64,000 nt of DNA from FEB-25 sp963726315 (GCA_963726315.1 CAVSBZ010000007.1:434001-498000); one strand, 5' to 3'. Counted from the stretch's first letter, positions 42,288 to 51,846 are shown. Notes: generated by a model from the sequence alone, not told the origin. Numbers and translations: made by a program.

Positions 42288-43899
42288 TCACCAATGGACA
42301 GGCTCGCCGACCAGGTAGCGAAAGGTCTGCTGATAGGTAGCTAGTCCTTCATTGCTCAGCAAGCGCGACAACGGCCAGGTTTCCAGATCTTTCCAGAAGT
42401 GGACCAGGTGCCAGGGGAAGGGGTGCGGATACTCGAAGAAGAAGCGGTATGCATAATTCCAGGCTTGTGCCACCTGTACCTGGGATAGGCGAAATGAGCC
42501 AGGGTTTGCCAGGACGTTGGAAAGCAGCTCAAAATAAGCTTCCCAGCTTGAGGGGTCCAGGGTAAACCCTTTGTCGCGGTAGTGGGTGTTGCCAACGACG
42601 ATTACCGGTACACCAGTCATCGCCATTTCCATGCCCACCGTGGTGGTGTAGACCAAACCCAGGTCGGCGATCTCCACAACATCGTAGGTGTTCACCTTGG
42701 CATCTGCGGGTACCAGGTGGATGTTTTCAGGGATTGAAGGTAATGCCTGGTGAACAACATCCGCGACGGAAGGTCCTTTGGTGATCAATTCTCCCGGATG
42801 GATGCGGACAACCAGCTGAACTTCCGGGTGACCGGCAAAAAAGCGCACTGTACGCTCAAGCCAATCGGTCATCGAATCACTAAAAACTTGCCGACCTAAA
42901 GTAAGGCTGTCACCGATCACGTTGGTTGCCAGCAGGATGATCGGGCGGTGGTCTAAGGATAGCGCCTGGCGCACCTGCTCGCCACCTTCAGAAGGCACTC
43001 CCTGCCATCGGCGGGCAAAGTTTTCCCACAGGCTGGCTCGTTGACGGGAGGTAAATAGGTTTACCACCTGGTCTTTCTGCTCAGGGGTCAAGGGCTGTTC
43101 CTGACGTGCATGCCATAATTGTGCGGTGTCCTGGCGCATGACCTCCGCATTCTGAGCCAGCCAGATGCGGTCACACTGCTCGCCGAATTCATAGGTGACG
43201 GTTGGGATGCCCAGATAACGCGCCAGCTGGTAGATCACCCCAAATTCAAGGATGGTCCCATTGGGGAGGATGACTGAGATCAGGTCTATGACTTTCAAGG
43301 TAGGAAAAGGCAGCACCAGCCGCTGCCAGGTTGCGCTGAAAGCGCAGCTTATACAGGTCACTATCCAGGCTGACCTGTTCCACCTGGAGGGTATATTGGG
43401 TATCGCGCAAGGATACCAGCTCAACAGCCTGCTGCAGATCGGTTGGCAGATGCGGAGCCTTTGATTGGCTTAATAGTGGCACGATTTTTAGCAGGGGTGA
43501 AGCTTTCGTCAGGACGTTCTCGGTGTATATATTTTGACGCCGCAGGTTGAATGCCTCAATCGGCTTCTGCCAGCGGGCATAAGGCAGATAGGAAAGGCTA
43601 ACGGAATGTCCCAAGCCCGCTAATGACATCCCCAAAAGCGTGGCGTGCTCGAGCCAGTAACGCAGGGTAGCGAAAATAAAGATGTTCTTAGCAGGTGAAT
43701 CGGATGAACGGCTGCCAGATGCATAAACCTCAGACGCCAACACCTGGGAGCGCCACTCCGGGATGGAAGCTTCCAGTCGGTCGAGGGTAAATTCAGCCGT
43801 CACGGGCTTACCCGGCTGGCGCAGGTACCAGTACGCTTCGGCGGTAAGCGGGATTTGACCCAGTATCGACATGAGGTCTTGCTTACTGACCATTCTCAT
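42288..43899 (-). pseudogene. Capsule-type GT-B transferase split by a frameshift near 43275
   Basis: Two frames form one protein of about 536 residues. From ATG 43899 (ATGA overlap with the ABC ATPase stop) the first frame runs to ...FQRNLAAAGAAFSYLESHRPDL and then turns to nonsense, ending at 43246. The other frame continues at that point with VILPNGTILEFGVIYQLARYLGIPT, the expected continuation RPDLVILPNG, and goes on to 42288. One additional base at about 43275 explains this; there is no homopolymer. The C-terminal part has LVVRIHPGE, DLGLVYTTTVGMEMAMTGVPVIVVGN, like the gene at 24759, indicating the capsule polysaccharide transferase fold. It may be an error or a true inactivation. No signal peptide. 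Confidence 0.85.
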
Positions 43900-45179
43900 A
43901 GGCGCTCAATCGTCCATTCCAAAGCCGGTCGAATGGCACCCATACGGGGCTCAGGCCACTGCTTACCTGGGGCTCCGGTGGCATCGACGGTGAACGCCAG
44001 AGAGTGGTCATCCCAAAAATAGCGTTTGATGCGGAAGCTGCTGGCATTGACTGCCAGAACGTAGCGACCTTCATTCAGTATATCGGCTGGGATGGTACAG
44101 CGGCTGGTGTAATGACCGGTTGTTCGTACACCTTGTTGCTCGAACTGATGGGGGTCATCCAGGTCAAAGGAAGTGAACACATACTCACCACGCATCGTGA
44201 GGAGATAAATCCCGACACGTAAACCTGTTATGGATTGGTCCAACCGGTACTCGATCTCGATAGTGAATGGCTCGGTTGAGCGTAAGGTATCAACCACGCG
44301 TGAGTTCTTGTCACGCAGGCGCAGCGCAATGGGAGCGAATGGAGCAGCATCTGCGGGGATTTCGGCGGAGGTCCAGATACGCTCCCCTGAGCCGGTGAAA
44401 CCCGCGGCCATGTAATAATCCACCGCTTGAGGGGTGGGGGCGCGGTAGACCATGAGGCCTTTATCCAACACCATGGTCTCTTCGGTGAGGCGCAGTACGG
44501 CCGACATATTATGGCTCACGAAAAGCACGGTGCGCCCTGCCTGGGCAACGTCAGTCATCTTGCCCATGCATTTTCGCTGGAACTCGGCATCACCCACCGC
44601 AAGCACCTCGTCCACTACCAGTATCTCGGGTTCCAGGTGGGCTGCCACCGCAAAGGCGAGGCGAAGGTACATGCCGCTTGAATAGCGCTTGACGGGTGTG
44701 TCGATGAACTGCTCCACTTCAGAGAAAGCGACGATTTCATCGAACTTTCGCTCGATCTCCAGGCGCTTCATCCCCAGGATGGCGCCGTTCAGGTAGATAT
44801 TCTCACGCCCAGTCAGCTCGGGATGAAAACCGGTGCCTACTTCCAATAAAGAGCCAACCCGCCCGTGGATTTCGGCGTTGCCTTCAGTGGGCTCGGTAAC
44901 GCGTGACAGGATTTTGAGCAGCGTGCTCTTCCCTGCGCCATTCCGTCCAACGATGCCAAGCACCTTACCCCGCTGGACTTCGAAGGAGATATCGCGAAGT
45001 GCCCAAATCGAGCTGGTTTCGGTAGAGGTGGAGGTGACTGCGGAACCGCGCCGCAACCGCTGGAAAGGCGCGTTGACTCCTGCGGCGATGGTATCGCGCA
45101 GGGTTTTATAGCGCTCGGGGGCAGTCCCGATGCGGTAGCGCTTGCCAAGATCTTCAACGCGGATAGCAATATCATTCAT
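43896..45179 (-). CDS. ABC transporter ATP-binding protein for glycan export (Wzt-like) with C-terminal carbohydrate-binding domain
   Basis: 427 residues. The nucleotide-binding half has GIVGRNGAGKSTLLKILS (Walker A, near 72), the Q-loop region, YSSGMYLRLAFAVA (signature) and EILVVDEVLAVGD (Walker B). Residues ~265-427 form the additional beta-sandwich seen in Wzt proteins that bind the end-modified glycan before transport. The N-terminal NDIAIRVEDLGKRYRIG is typical of this subfamily. With the permease at 45222 it makes an ABC-2 type exporter for undecaprenyl-linked polysaccharide. A 42-base gap separates them. The second Wzt homologue at 58548 has its own C-terminal domain. Confidence 0.95.
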   Translation of the reverse strand: MNDIAIRVEDLGKRYRIGTAPERYKTLRDTIAAGVNAPFQRLRRGSAVTSTSTETSSIWALRDISFEVQRGKVLGIVGRNGAGKSTLLKILSRVTEPTEGNAEIHGRVGSLLEVGTGFHPELTGRENIYLNGAILGMKRLEIERKFDEIVAFSEVEQFIDTPVKRYSSGMYLRLAFAVAAHLEPEILVVDEVLAVGDAEFQRKCMGKMTDVAQAGRTVLFVSHNMSAVLRLTEETMVLDKGLMVYRAPTPQAVDYYMAAGFTGSGERIWTSAEIPADAAPFAPIALRLRDKNSRVVDTLRSTEPFTIEIEYRLDQSITGLRVGIYLLTMRGEYVFTSFDLDDPHQFEQQGVRTTGHYTSRCTIPADILNEGRYVLAVNASSFRIKRYFWDDHSLAFTVDATGAPGKQWPEPRMGAIRPALEWTIERL

Positions 45180-45221
45180 AAGGCGGATCGAGCCTCAGCA
45201 AGCGAAAAGGTCAGATATGTT

Positions 45222-46094
45222 CTAGATCTCATCAGCGAAGGTCCGTTCCATATTGCGGAAGTAAACCAACCCGGTGATGAGCAGGATCACAGCAACTCCT
45301 GCTGAGACGGCAGTCACCTGCCATGGCAGGCCGTGGATGCCCAACAGACTCCAACGGAAACCTTCGACCACGCTGGTGAGGGGGTTGAGAGCATATAATA
45401 TTTGCCATTTACCTGATACAGCCGAGGCAGAATAAACGATCGGGGTGAGGAAGAACCAGATTTGGGTCAAAAACGGGAGGATATGACCCACATCGCGGTA
45501 GATCACATTCATGGCTGATAACCACAGGCTGACACCCAGGGTGGCGACCAGCGCCAGGAGGATGAATAGAGGCAAAGTGAGGATTGCTGGGGTGATCTGG
45601 TAGGTGTAGGTGGAGCTGGGTGCAAAATTATAGTACAGGATGATCAAGATGTATACGATGAAGCCAATACCGAAATCTACCATGCCGGCCAGGACGGAAG
45701 CCACAGGGATGGTCAGGCGGGGAAAATAGATCTTGGTGATCATATTGCGGTTGGTTACCAGAGAGCGTCCGGCGTCATTCATCGCCTTGGAGAACAACCC
45801 CCAGGGTAAAAGTGCGGTGAAGTTGAAGATGGGATAAGGCACGCCTTCTGAAGAAAAACCTGCGGCATTGGAAAAGATTAAGGTAAACACAACCATCTGG
45901 ACGACGGGTTGGATCACTGCCCAGGCGGCACCTAACACGGTCTGTTTATAGCGCACCAGGACATCGCGCCAGGTGAGGAAAAGAACCAGCTCACGGTAAA
46001 CCCAGAGATCGCGCAGGTTCAATGCGGCCAGACCGTGCGTGGGTCGCAGGTAGGTCACATCTGAGCAGGGTTTGGAGAGCGGGTTGGTAGCCAT
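45222..46094 (-). CDS. ABC-2 type polysaccharide export permease (Wzm-like)
   Basis: About 290 residues from ATG 46094, the position that avoids overlap with the neighbouring fucose-synthase-like gene. The soluble N-terminus LRDLWVYRELVLFLTWRDVLVRYKQTVLGAAWAVIQP is the hallmark of O-antigen/teichoic acid export permeases, followed by six hydrophobic segments (MVVFTLIFSNAAGF, LPWGLFSKAMNDAGRSLV, VLAGMVDFGIGFIVYILIILYY, LPLFILLALVATLGVSLWLS, TQIWFFLTPIVYSASAV, VTAVSAGVAVILLITGLVYF). It transports lipid-linked polymer with the ATPase at 43896. Confidence 0.94.
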   Translation of the reverse strand: MATNPLSKPCSDVTYLRPTHGLAALNLRDLWVYRELVLFLTWRDVLVRYKQTVLGAAWAVIQPVVQMVVFTLIFSNAAGFSSEGVPYPIFNFTALLPWGLFSKAMNDAGRSLVTNRNMITKIYFPRLTIPVASVLAGMVDFGIGFIVYILIILYYNFAPSSTYTYQITPAILTLPLFILLALVATLGVSLWLSAMNVIYRDVGHILPFLTQIWFFLTPIVYSASAVSGKWQILYALNPLTSVVEGFRWSLLGIHGLPWQVTAVSAGVAVILLITGLVYFRNMERTFADEI

Positions 46095-46104
46095 GGATGA
46101 GCGA

Positions 46105-47064
46105 TTAGACCTTCCGGTTTTCCCGGTACCAGGCGATCGTCCGGCGTAAACCTTCTTCAAAATTTACGCTTGCGCGCCAACCGAAATATTCAGCTGCACG
46201 ACTGGTATCCAAGGCACGGCGAGGCTGCCCGTTCGGCTTGGTGGTATCCCATACCAACCGGCCTTCATAACCGGTCAGGTGGGTAATCAGCTCTGCCAGG
46301 TGTTTGATACTGATCTCTTGCCCGGAACCGATATTGACCGGCTCACTGCCATCATAAAATTCAGAGGCAGATAGAATCCCTTCTGCCGCGTCGCCAACGT
46401 AGATGAACTCACGGGTTGGGGACCCATCTCCCCACAACACAACTTCCTTGTCGCCACGCTCCTGCGCTTCGATGCATTTCCGCACCAGGGCAGGGATGAC
46501 GTGGGAAGTCTCGAGGTTGAAATTGTCCCCGGGTCCATATAGATTGACTGGTAGCAGGTAGATGGCATTGAAACCGTACTGTTGGCGGTAAGCTTGAGCC
46601 TGGACGAGGAGCATTTTCTTTGCCAGCCCGTACGGAGCGTTGGTTTCCTCTGGGTAACCATCCCATAAATTTTCTTCCTTGAAAGGAACGGGGGTGAACT
46701 TGGGGTAGGCACAGACCGTGCCGATGGCAACGAACTTGGATACCCCGCGCTTCCAGGCTTCGTGCATCAGCTGCACACCCATCATCAGGTTAATATAGAA
46801 AAAATCGGCTGGTCTCGCCCGGTTGGCACCAATCCCCCCTGCCAGGGCCGCCAGGTGGATGAGCAGGTCTGGCTGGGCAACATCCAGCATCCGTTGGATA
46901 TCAGCGGGATTAACCAGGTCGTATTCTTCAATCCGGGGAACAAAGATATCCGTGGCTCCACGCTGTGCTAGTGCTTTGAGAATGAAGGAGCCTAAGAAAC
47001 CTGCCCCACCAGTGACGCAAATGCGTTTATTATGCCAGAACTTTGGATCAGATTGATACGCCAT
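46105..47064 (-). CDS. GDP-L-fucose synthase-like NAD-dependent epimerase/reductase
   Basis: 319 residues from ATG 47064, chosen over 47067 because AGGAG is five bases before it. Motifs: RICVTGGAGFLGSFILKAL, HLAALAGGIGANRARPADFFY, GTVCAYPKFTPVPFKEENLW, APYGLAKKMLLVQ with YxxxK and GPGDNFNLETSHVIPALVRKC, which match the GMER (Fcl/WcaG) family that turns GDP-4-keto-6-deoxymannose into GDP-L-fucose or a related sugar. No GDP-mannose 4,6-dehydratase gene is present in the window, so the substrate supply is elsewhere or the enzyme works on another nucleotide sugar. It is next to the exporter. Confidence 0.88.
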   Translation of the reverse strand: MAYQSDPKFWHNKRICVTGGAGFLGSFILKALAQRGATDIFVPRIEEYDLVNPADIQRMLDVAQPDLLIHLAALAGGIGANRARPADFFYINLMMGVQLMHEAWKRGVSKFVAIGTVCAYPKFTPVPFKEENLWDGYPEETNAPYGLAKKMLLVQAQAYRQQYGFNAIYLLPVNLYGPGDNFNLETSHVIPALVRKCIEAQERGDKEVVLWGDGSPTREFIYVGDAAEGILSASEFYDGSEPVNIGSGQEISIKHLAELITHLTGYEGRLVWDTTKPNGQPRRALDTSRAAEYFGWRASVNFEEGLRRTIAWYRENRKV

Positions 47065-47105
47065 CATGACTCCTAATCTTGTGGTTCACCCGCCTTGCTG
47101 TGAGC

Positions 47106-48125
47106 TTATTGGACGATAAATTGGGCATTCCGGTAACGCTGATCGTGGGGGTTGCTGATCAAACCTGTTCGGATGGCATGCAGCACTTCACGGATGCCGT
47201 CGTCGGGTGTAAGGCGTGTCTGGAATCCCAGGTTGCGTTGAACTTTTTCGTACGAAACAGTGATGTCCCGCATATCCCCTCCGAAGGTCATGTCCTTATA
47301 ATTGACCACGGTCTCAGGCATACGCTTGAGAACCATCCCAACGATTTGATCCTTGGTATAGTTACCGTTATCGGAACCCAGGTTATAAATCTCGCAACGG
47401 ACCTTCTCATCGGGTGCCTGCAATCCCAGGACGATCCCTCGCACCGCATCGTTGATGTGAATAAAGGAGCGTGAATATCCACGCTGGTAGATGAGCAGCT
47501 CGCGTTTTGTATACGCATCCAAAACGAACTGGTTGATGATCAGGTCAAACCGGGGGCGGGGAGAAATGCCATACAGGGTTGCCAGGCGGTAGATCAAAGG
47601 CGCACAAGCTGAATCACTCTGTGCCAGCAGGAAGCGTTCAGCTGCAATTTTCGTCTCTGCATACAGAGATTGCGGGGTAAGAGGTGTGGTTTCGGTGACA
47701 GGTTGACCATCGGGCGAGAGACCGTAATTACTGTAGGACGACGCATACACCACTCGTTCCATCCTCAATTGGACAGCCTGCTCGTAAACGCGTTCGGTGG
47801 CCTCAACGTTATAGCGCCAGGCAACTTGTCTCCCAACCGACTGGCAGGCTGGGAAGCCCACAATGGCAGCCAGGTGAACCAGAGCGGAAGGTTTATCCCA
47901 GTCTGAGCGCAGGCTGGTGCGCATGATGCGCGGCTCGATCACATTCGCCTTGACGAAGTGGAAATTCGGGTGAGCCAGGTAAGCCATCAGCGATTCACCC
48001 CCATAAATAAGGTCGTCAATTACTGTGACCTTCATCCCAAGGCGCAGCAGCTCACCGGTCAATAAAGAGCCGATATATCCTGCTCCACCAGTGATAACGA
48101 CATGTTTTAGTTGAGCTGGCTGCAT
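47106..48125 (-). CDS. NAD-dependent nucleotide-sugar epimerase/dehydratase
   Basis: 339 residues. ATG 48125 has AAGGAG eight bases upstream; an alternative GTG at 48146 overlaps the regulator gene. The Rossmann motif VITGGAGYIGSLLTGELL, VVYASSYSNYG and the YAETKIAAER YxxxK active site are followed by RLATLYGISPRPRFDLIIN and a C-terminus typical of GalE/UXS-like extended SDRs (SFIHINDAVRGI). Specificity between epimerase and dehydratase is open. It is directly downstream of the winged-helix gene, with which it may be co-transcribed. Confidence 0.82.
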   Translation of the reverse strand: MQPAQLKHVVITGGAGYIGSLLTGELLRLGMKVTVIDDLIYGGESLMAYLAHPNFHFVKANVIEPRIMRTSLRSDWDKPSALVHLAAIVGFPACQSVGRQVAWRYNVEATERVYEQAVQLRMERVVYASSYSNYGLSPDGQPVTETTPLTPQSLYAETKIAAERFLLAQSDSACAPLIYRLATLYGISPRPRFDLIINQFVLDAYTKRELLIYQRGYSRSFIHINDAVRGIVLGLQAPDEKVRCEIYNLGSDNGNYTKDQIVGMVLKRMPETVVNYKDMTFGGDMRDITVSYEKVQRNLGFQTRLTPDDGIREVLHAIRTGLISNPHDQRYRNAQFIVQ

Positions 48126-48142
48126 ATACGTCTCTCCTTGGT

Positions 48143-48655
48143 TCACACCTTCACCTCCATCTGCAGGGTGACCTTTACCCCATGAACGATCAAGGTCGGG
48201 TCGGATGGGTCAGGGCTGATCTTGACACCCTGCTCCAGGCAGGTCAGGCGGCATATGTCGACGATATCATTGGTCTGGCTCGCGCCGTTGGGGTCCTCGA
48301 GGCTGGTCTCAGATTCGATATGGACACAATCGTACCCGCCATGCTTGAGCTCGACCAGGAGCTCACGCACCCGTTTACGGATGTTGCGGTAGAGAAGGAA
48401 GGATTGTTCTATATAATCGATGGTCAGGTGGGCTCTGAATGCGATGCCTTCAGGGGTGATGATATAGCGTAGTTTACGCCTTTCAGCGCGCTTTACCTTG
48501 ACATAGCCTTTGGCTATCATGCGCTTAATGTGCCAGTTCACCGTGCCTACTGCCACGCCCAGCTGGGTTGCCAGCGAGGCTTGAGTGACATCTGGATCGT
48601 TCTCGATCTTTTCGAGAAGGATCATTTCACGGGTGGCTTCAGGGTTTTCTGCCAT
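48143..48655 (-). CDS. Winged-helix transcriptional regulator (MarR/ArsR-like)
   Basis: 170 residues. Residues ~10-65 form a winged helix: REMILLEKIENDPDVTQASLA then QLGVAVGTVNWHIKRM as the recognition helix and KVKRAERRKLRYIITPEG as the wing. The C-terminal ~90 residues carry no known ligand domain. The gene starts the upstream end of the 37-kb glycan block and is the only obvious regulator there. Its leader has two near-identical palindromes over a -10 box (48703-48734), so autoregulation and control of downstream sugar genes is likely. The stop lies 18 bases from the next ATG. Confidence 0.87.
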   Translation of the reverse strand: MAENPEATREMILLEKIENDPDVTQASLATQLGVAVGTVNWHIKRMIAKGYVKVKRAERRKLRYIITPEGIAFRAHLTIDYIEQSFLLYRNIRKRVRELLVELKHGGYDCVHIESETSLEDPNGASQTNDIVDICRLTCLEQGVKISPDPSDPTLIVHGVKVTLQMEVKV

Positions 48656-48702
48656 TAGATGATCAGGGATTTTGGAGTCAGCTATTGCGGATTAAATCAA
48701 TA

Positions 48703-48734
48703 TTCAGTGACTGAAATTCAATGACTGAATTATA
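48703..48734 (-). promoter_or_regulatory. Promoter with two adjacent palindromic operator candidates before the winged-helix gene
   Basis: The minus strand has TATAAT at 48734-48729. Directly downstream lie TTCAGTGACTGAA (48703-48715, perfect six-base arms around one base) and TTCAATGACTGAA (48717-48729, one mismatch), with centres 14 bases apart. The sites overlap the expected start of transcription, a layout expected for a repressor. No good -35 box is visible 16-18 bases upstream. ATG 48655 lies about 50 bases beyond. Confidence 0.65.
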
Positions 48735-48794
48735 ACTCATATTTACCAATTATGGGATGGACCGTGGATAAATCACTTGTGGGACGAAGAGCGA

Positions 48795-49433
48795 TCAAAC
48801 TTTATCAAAATTGCCTACGATACGCAGGATGTCGAACCCTTCGGCAAAGGGTCGCTCTGCCAGGGCGCCATGGCGGATCAGTGTGGCACGCAGCACATCG
48901 TGGCTAAAATAATATTTATCGTCGTAGGTGGTGTACTCTGCCAGCGCATTTATTTTTCGTTCGACATCCTCAGCTGTCACTTCCACCAGAAAGTGGGGGA
49001 AGAACCCGTAACTGCTGCGCAAGGCGTCAAACCCCAAGACGGTAGTACCGCGGAAAGCACGCAATACTTCTTCCGTAGTCTGCTGGTGATCCTGGTGGAT
49101 ATCGGCGCGCGAATGGGTGATGACGATATCGGGTTGATACTCGTGGTTGAGCTTATACAAGTATTCCAGGATTTCCTGGCGCAGCTCAGGGAAACGGCGG
49201 GTGACGAACGATTTCAGCTTTACATGCTCTCTTGTCACCCCCAAGACGGACATACTGCGGAAATGCTCATCCACCACGTGGGCGAGGGCAGGGTTCTTTT
49301 GGTTATCGGACAGGGTGACGCACAAGATATCCGTTTTGCCGATGATATTGGAGATAAATGCACCGCAGCCCAGCTCAATATCATCCGGGTGGGCTCCAAT
49401 GAAACATACTTTTTTACCGTGGAAGAGCATCAT
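48795..49433 (-). CDS. PIG-L family deacetylase
   Basis: 212 residues from ATG 49433, which overlaps the upstream glycosyltransferase stop by four bases (ATGA) and has AGGA before it. Zinc-binding motifs are FIGAHPDDIELGCGAF near 12-27 (His-Pro-Asp-Asp) and HSRADIHQDHQQT near 105 (the third ligand His in HQDH). PIG-L enzymes remove the acetyl group from N-acetylglucosamine on lipids, nucleotide sugars or small thiol precursors. In this glycan setting an N-acetylhexosamine of the polymer or its lipid carrier is the likely substrate. It is the last gene of the downstream end of region 3. Confidence 0.92.
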   Translation of the reverse strand: MMLFHGKKVCFIGAHPDDIELGCGAFISNIIGKTDILCVTLSDNQKNPALAHVVDEHFRSMSVLGVTREHVKLKSFVTRRFPELRQEILEYLYKLNHEYQPDIVITHSRADIHQDHQQTTEEVLRAFRGTTVLGFDALRSSYGFFPHFLVEVTAEDVERKINALAEYTTYDDKYYFSHDVLRATLIRHGALAERPFAEGFDILRIVGNFDKV

Positions 49434-50725
49434 AATCCGTCCTTTTCGAGAAGAATCCGGTAAGGGAATATCGGCGAAACCAACCGGCGGATAAAAATCC
49501 AAATCTGTTTTAGCAAGGTGCGAAAGCTTCTGTAGCGCAGTGTATAGAGCCCTCTTTGGAGGAGGGTGGGGTACCGTTCTTGGTCAGCGCTGCTCCAAAA
49601 ATCTTGTGGTGATTTCTCAGGTGAGAATATCGTATCCTGGTTTAGATGCCGAAATATATATTTATTAGCCGTGATCAGGTTCAGGGTGTCTACAAGCTGG
49701 GCTGCCCGTACCCCAGGATGGTAGCGCTGCAAGACGTCCTGGTAGGCTTCAGCACCCAGGTCTTTCCGATTTTTTGCATCTTCAGTCAAAGACTCAAGGT
49801 AATCTGTCCAGTCCTGCACATTATTTGCCAGATAGCCATTCTCTCCCTGCCGGATGGCTGTGGAATATGAATCGCTGGGACTGGCGATGGAGGGTACTCG
49901 CAGGAGAGCTGCCTCTACGTATTTAATCTCGCTTTTGGATTGTCCAAAAGGGTTATTGGTCTCGAGCGGTGCCAGGTTTATATCAAACCTGACCAGGATC
50001 GACGGCAGATGGCGCCACGGCATAAAACTAAACTTTTTTATTCGACTCGACAGATCACCCCAATTACTACCAGGGTCAAGGTGACCTACCAGCCACAGCT
50101 CTACAACAGGATGCCTCGTCAGGCAAGCCTGCAACGCCGGTGCGATCAAAGCAAAATCGAGGTCGTGGGTGGGCGTGCCACTGGCATACCCGATCACAAC
50201 TCTGCCTGGGTCCGTTTTCCGCGACATAAAAGCTCGCTCAGCCAGGTTCAGCATTTCCAGGCTGAAGGCATTGCGGTGAATGTAAGCAGGTTTCCCAAGC
50301 TGACGGACTGCATTTGCCAGGAACTCACAGGAGGTAATGACCGCATCACTGACTTCCATGGTTTTCCGGCAGAGGCGGATATCTTCCTGGTATAAGGACC
50401 GCCGGACAGGGTCTGCGAAATCGGGACTATGAATAAATCTGACAGCCTGAGGGTCGAATACAAGGTCGTCAAGATCATTGATCAAAACCCCACCCTTCTG
50501 GTGGATGACTTTCTCAATCCACGCTATTTGACTGTCATACGAAGCACGATGGATTATGACTACCGAGGCCCGGTTTACTTTTTCCCGCAGCCCAGGATCA
50601 GTCACGTGTGATAGCTCGCAGCTCAAACCCGCCAGGCGCGCCTGTTCGAACAAATGAAATGTGCGGTAGCGCCGCGGGTCATCCTGGACGCCGCTTAGAA
50701 TGAGCAGTGTTGGTTCAACAATCAT
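49430..50725 (-). CDS. GT-B glycosyltransferase-like protein, paralogous to the 50773 gene
   Basis: 431 residues. The N-terminal half has LLILSGVQDDPRRYRTFHLFEQA, VIIHRASYDSQIAWIEKVIH and LINDLDDLVFDPQAVRF; the C-terminal half RVVIGYASGTPTHDLDFALI near 175, LVGHLDPGSNWGDL, INLAPLETNNPFGQSKSEIKYVEAALLRVPSIAS with the donor-binding E, and RQGENGYLAN. These match GT1/GT4-like enzymes that share the same pattern with the next gene. Both lack a signal peptide. The order of domains and the SDS-K-E motif suggest a retaining transferase. Confidence 0.8.
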   Translation of the reverse strand: MIVEPTLLILSGVQDDPRRYRTFHLFEQARLAGLSCELSHVTDPGLREKVNRASVVIIHRASYDSQIAWIEKVIHQKGGVLINDLDDLVFDPQAVRFIHSPDFADPVRRSLYQEDIRLCRKTMEVSDAVITSCEFLANAVRQLGKPAYIHRNAFSLEMLNLAERAFMSRKTDPGRVVIGYASGTPTHDLDFALIAPALQACLTRHPVVELWLVGHLDPGSNWGDLSSRIKKFSFMPWRHLPSILVRFDINLAPLETNNPFGQSKSEIKYVEAALLRVPSIASPSDSYSTAIRQGENGYLANNVQDWTDYLESLTEDAKNRKDLGAEAYQDVLQRYHPGVRAAQLVDTLNLITANKYIFRHLNQDTIFSPEKSPQDFWSSADQERYPTLLQRGLYTLRYRSFRTLLKQIWIFIRRLVSPIFPYRILLEKDGL

Positions 50726-50772
50726 CTTCAGGATCCAAATAATGCCTCAAAAGCATTTATTCACACGCCAGG

Positions 50773-51846
50773 TCATAATTTTCGCATCAGCTCGACCCAA
50801 TCGATTGCGTGTTGCGCCAGGGTGCGTTGGGTATATAAATAACGGGTCGCGTTTTGGGCAATATTCAAGCGCAGGGTGGGGTCATTGATCAAGCAATCCA
50901 GCGCTTCCTCCCAGGCTTCGGGGGTGTTCGCTGCCAGCCAGCCATTGTGCTTGTGCTGCACAGTGGATGAATAAGCAGGAGATTGACTGAATATTCCGGC
51001 TGCACCGATGGAGGCGTAGTCCAGGAATTTGATATCCGACTTGCAGTTGTTGAAGGGGGTATTTTCCAGTGGAGAGATGGCGATATCCCAATGAATTTGC
51101 CCGGTAAACCAGAGCATGAACAGCGGGTATTCGTTTTCCTCAGGTCTGGGATAAAAGTAGCGAACAGGCAGTCCTTCCAACTGTTCTTTAGTTGCTTGAT
51201 TATTCACCACACCTACCACCTGAATTTCGATCCGACCGGGGTTGCGTTGGTGTATTGATTTGAGCGCTGGCAAAACCAGCTTGAAGTCTTCATCATGGGT
51301 GAAAGTGCCCATGTAACCGATCACAATCCGCTTATGGTCCAACCTGAGATTTTTATCGCCGGGAAAGCGTGGGATCATCAAGCGCTCATCCAGCTGGTTT
51401 GGCAGGACTTGGATATTTGAGTTGAATTCCAACAGTCGCTGGCGCAGTGCCGGAGTGGTGACCAGCACCGCATCTGCCTGGCGCAGCAAAAAAATGATCA
51501 CCGGTAGAATTTCGCTGATAGGTCGGGAGTGCTCATAAAACGCCAGGTCGAAGTAATCATCGTCGATGCAATAAACGATCCGGCTGCCCCGGAGGTGAAT
51601 CCTGTTGACCAGCTCTTCTGCCAACGGTAAGGCGATATCAAATCTCCACAGGCGATCGATGAGAACCAGATCAGCTGGCTCGTTATTGTAGTCCAACCCA
51701 AACGTGGTATCGAGATGAGCCTGCACCTGAGGATGGGACAACGGGCGGATTAAGCGCAAGAAAGAGCTGGAATATGGTCGGTAATCCGGTCCATATTCAT
51801 AAATCACATGAATGCGCCGCTTGTTGGGTTGAATGGGATCAGTCAT
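50773..51846 (-). CDS. GT-B glycosyltransferase-like protein
   Basis: 357 residues. It begins RIHVIYEYGPDYRPYSSSFLRLI, then RIVYCIDDDYFDLAFYEHSRPI, RIVIGYMGTFTHDEDFKLVLPAL near 180, and INWAISPLENTPFNNCKSDIKFLDYASIGAAGIFSQS-type C-terminal motif (ISPLENTPFNNCKSDIKFLD) followed by HNGWLAANTPEAWEEAL. The same two motifs occur in the 49430 protein, showing common ancestry. It overlaps the following gene start region by four bases (ATGA at 51843-51846) and is probably translated together with it. Confidence 0.8.
   Translation of the reverse strand: MTDPIQPNKRRIHVIYEYGPDYRPYSSSFLRLIRPLSHPQVQAHLDTTFGLDYNNEPADLVLIDRLWRFDIALPLAEELVNRIHLRGSRIVYCIDDDYFDLAFYEHSRPISEILPVIIFLLRQADAVLVTTPALRQRLLEFNSNIQVLPNQLDERLMIPRFPGDKNLRLDHKRIVIGYMGTFTHDEDFKLVLPALKSIHQRNPGRIEIQVVGVVNNQATKEQLEGLPVRYFYPRPEENEYPLFMLWFTGQIHWDIAISPLENTPFNNCKSDIKFLDYASIGAAGIFSQSPAYSSTVQHKHNGWLAANTPEAWEEALDCLINDPTLRLNIAQNATRYLYTQRTLAQHAIDWVELMRKL

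Noticed and set aside
48777..49463. 228-codon plus-strand frame
   Set aside because: Antisense to the PIG-L gene with its zinc motifs; no ribosome site.
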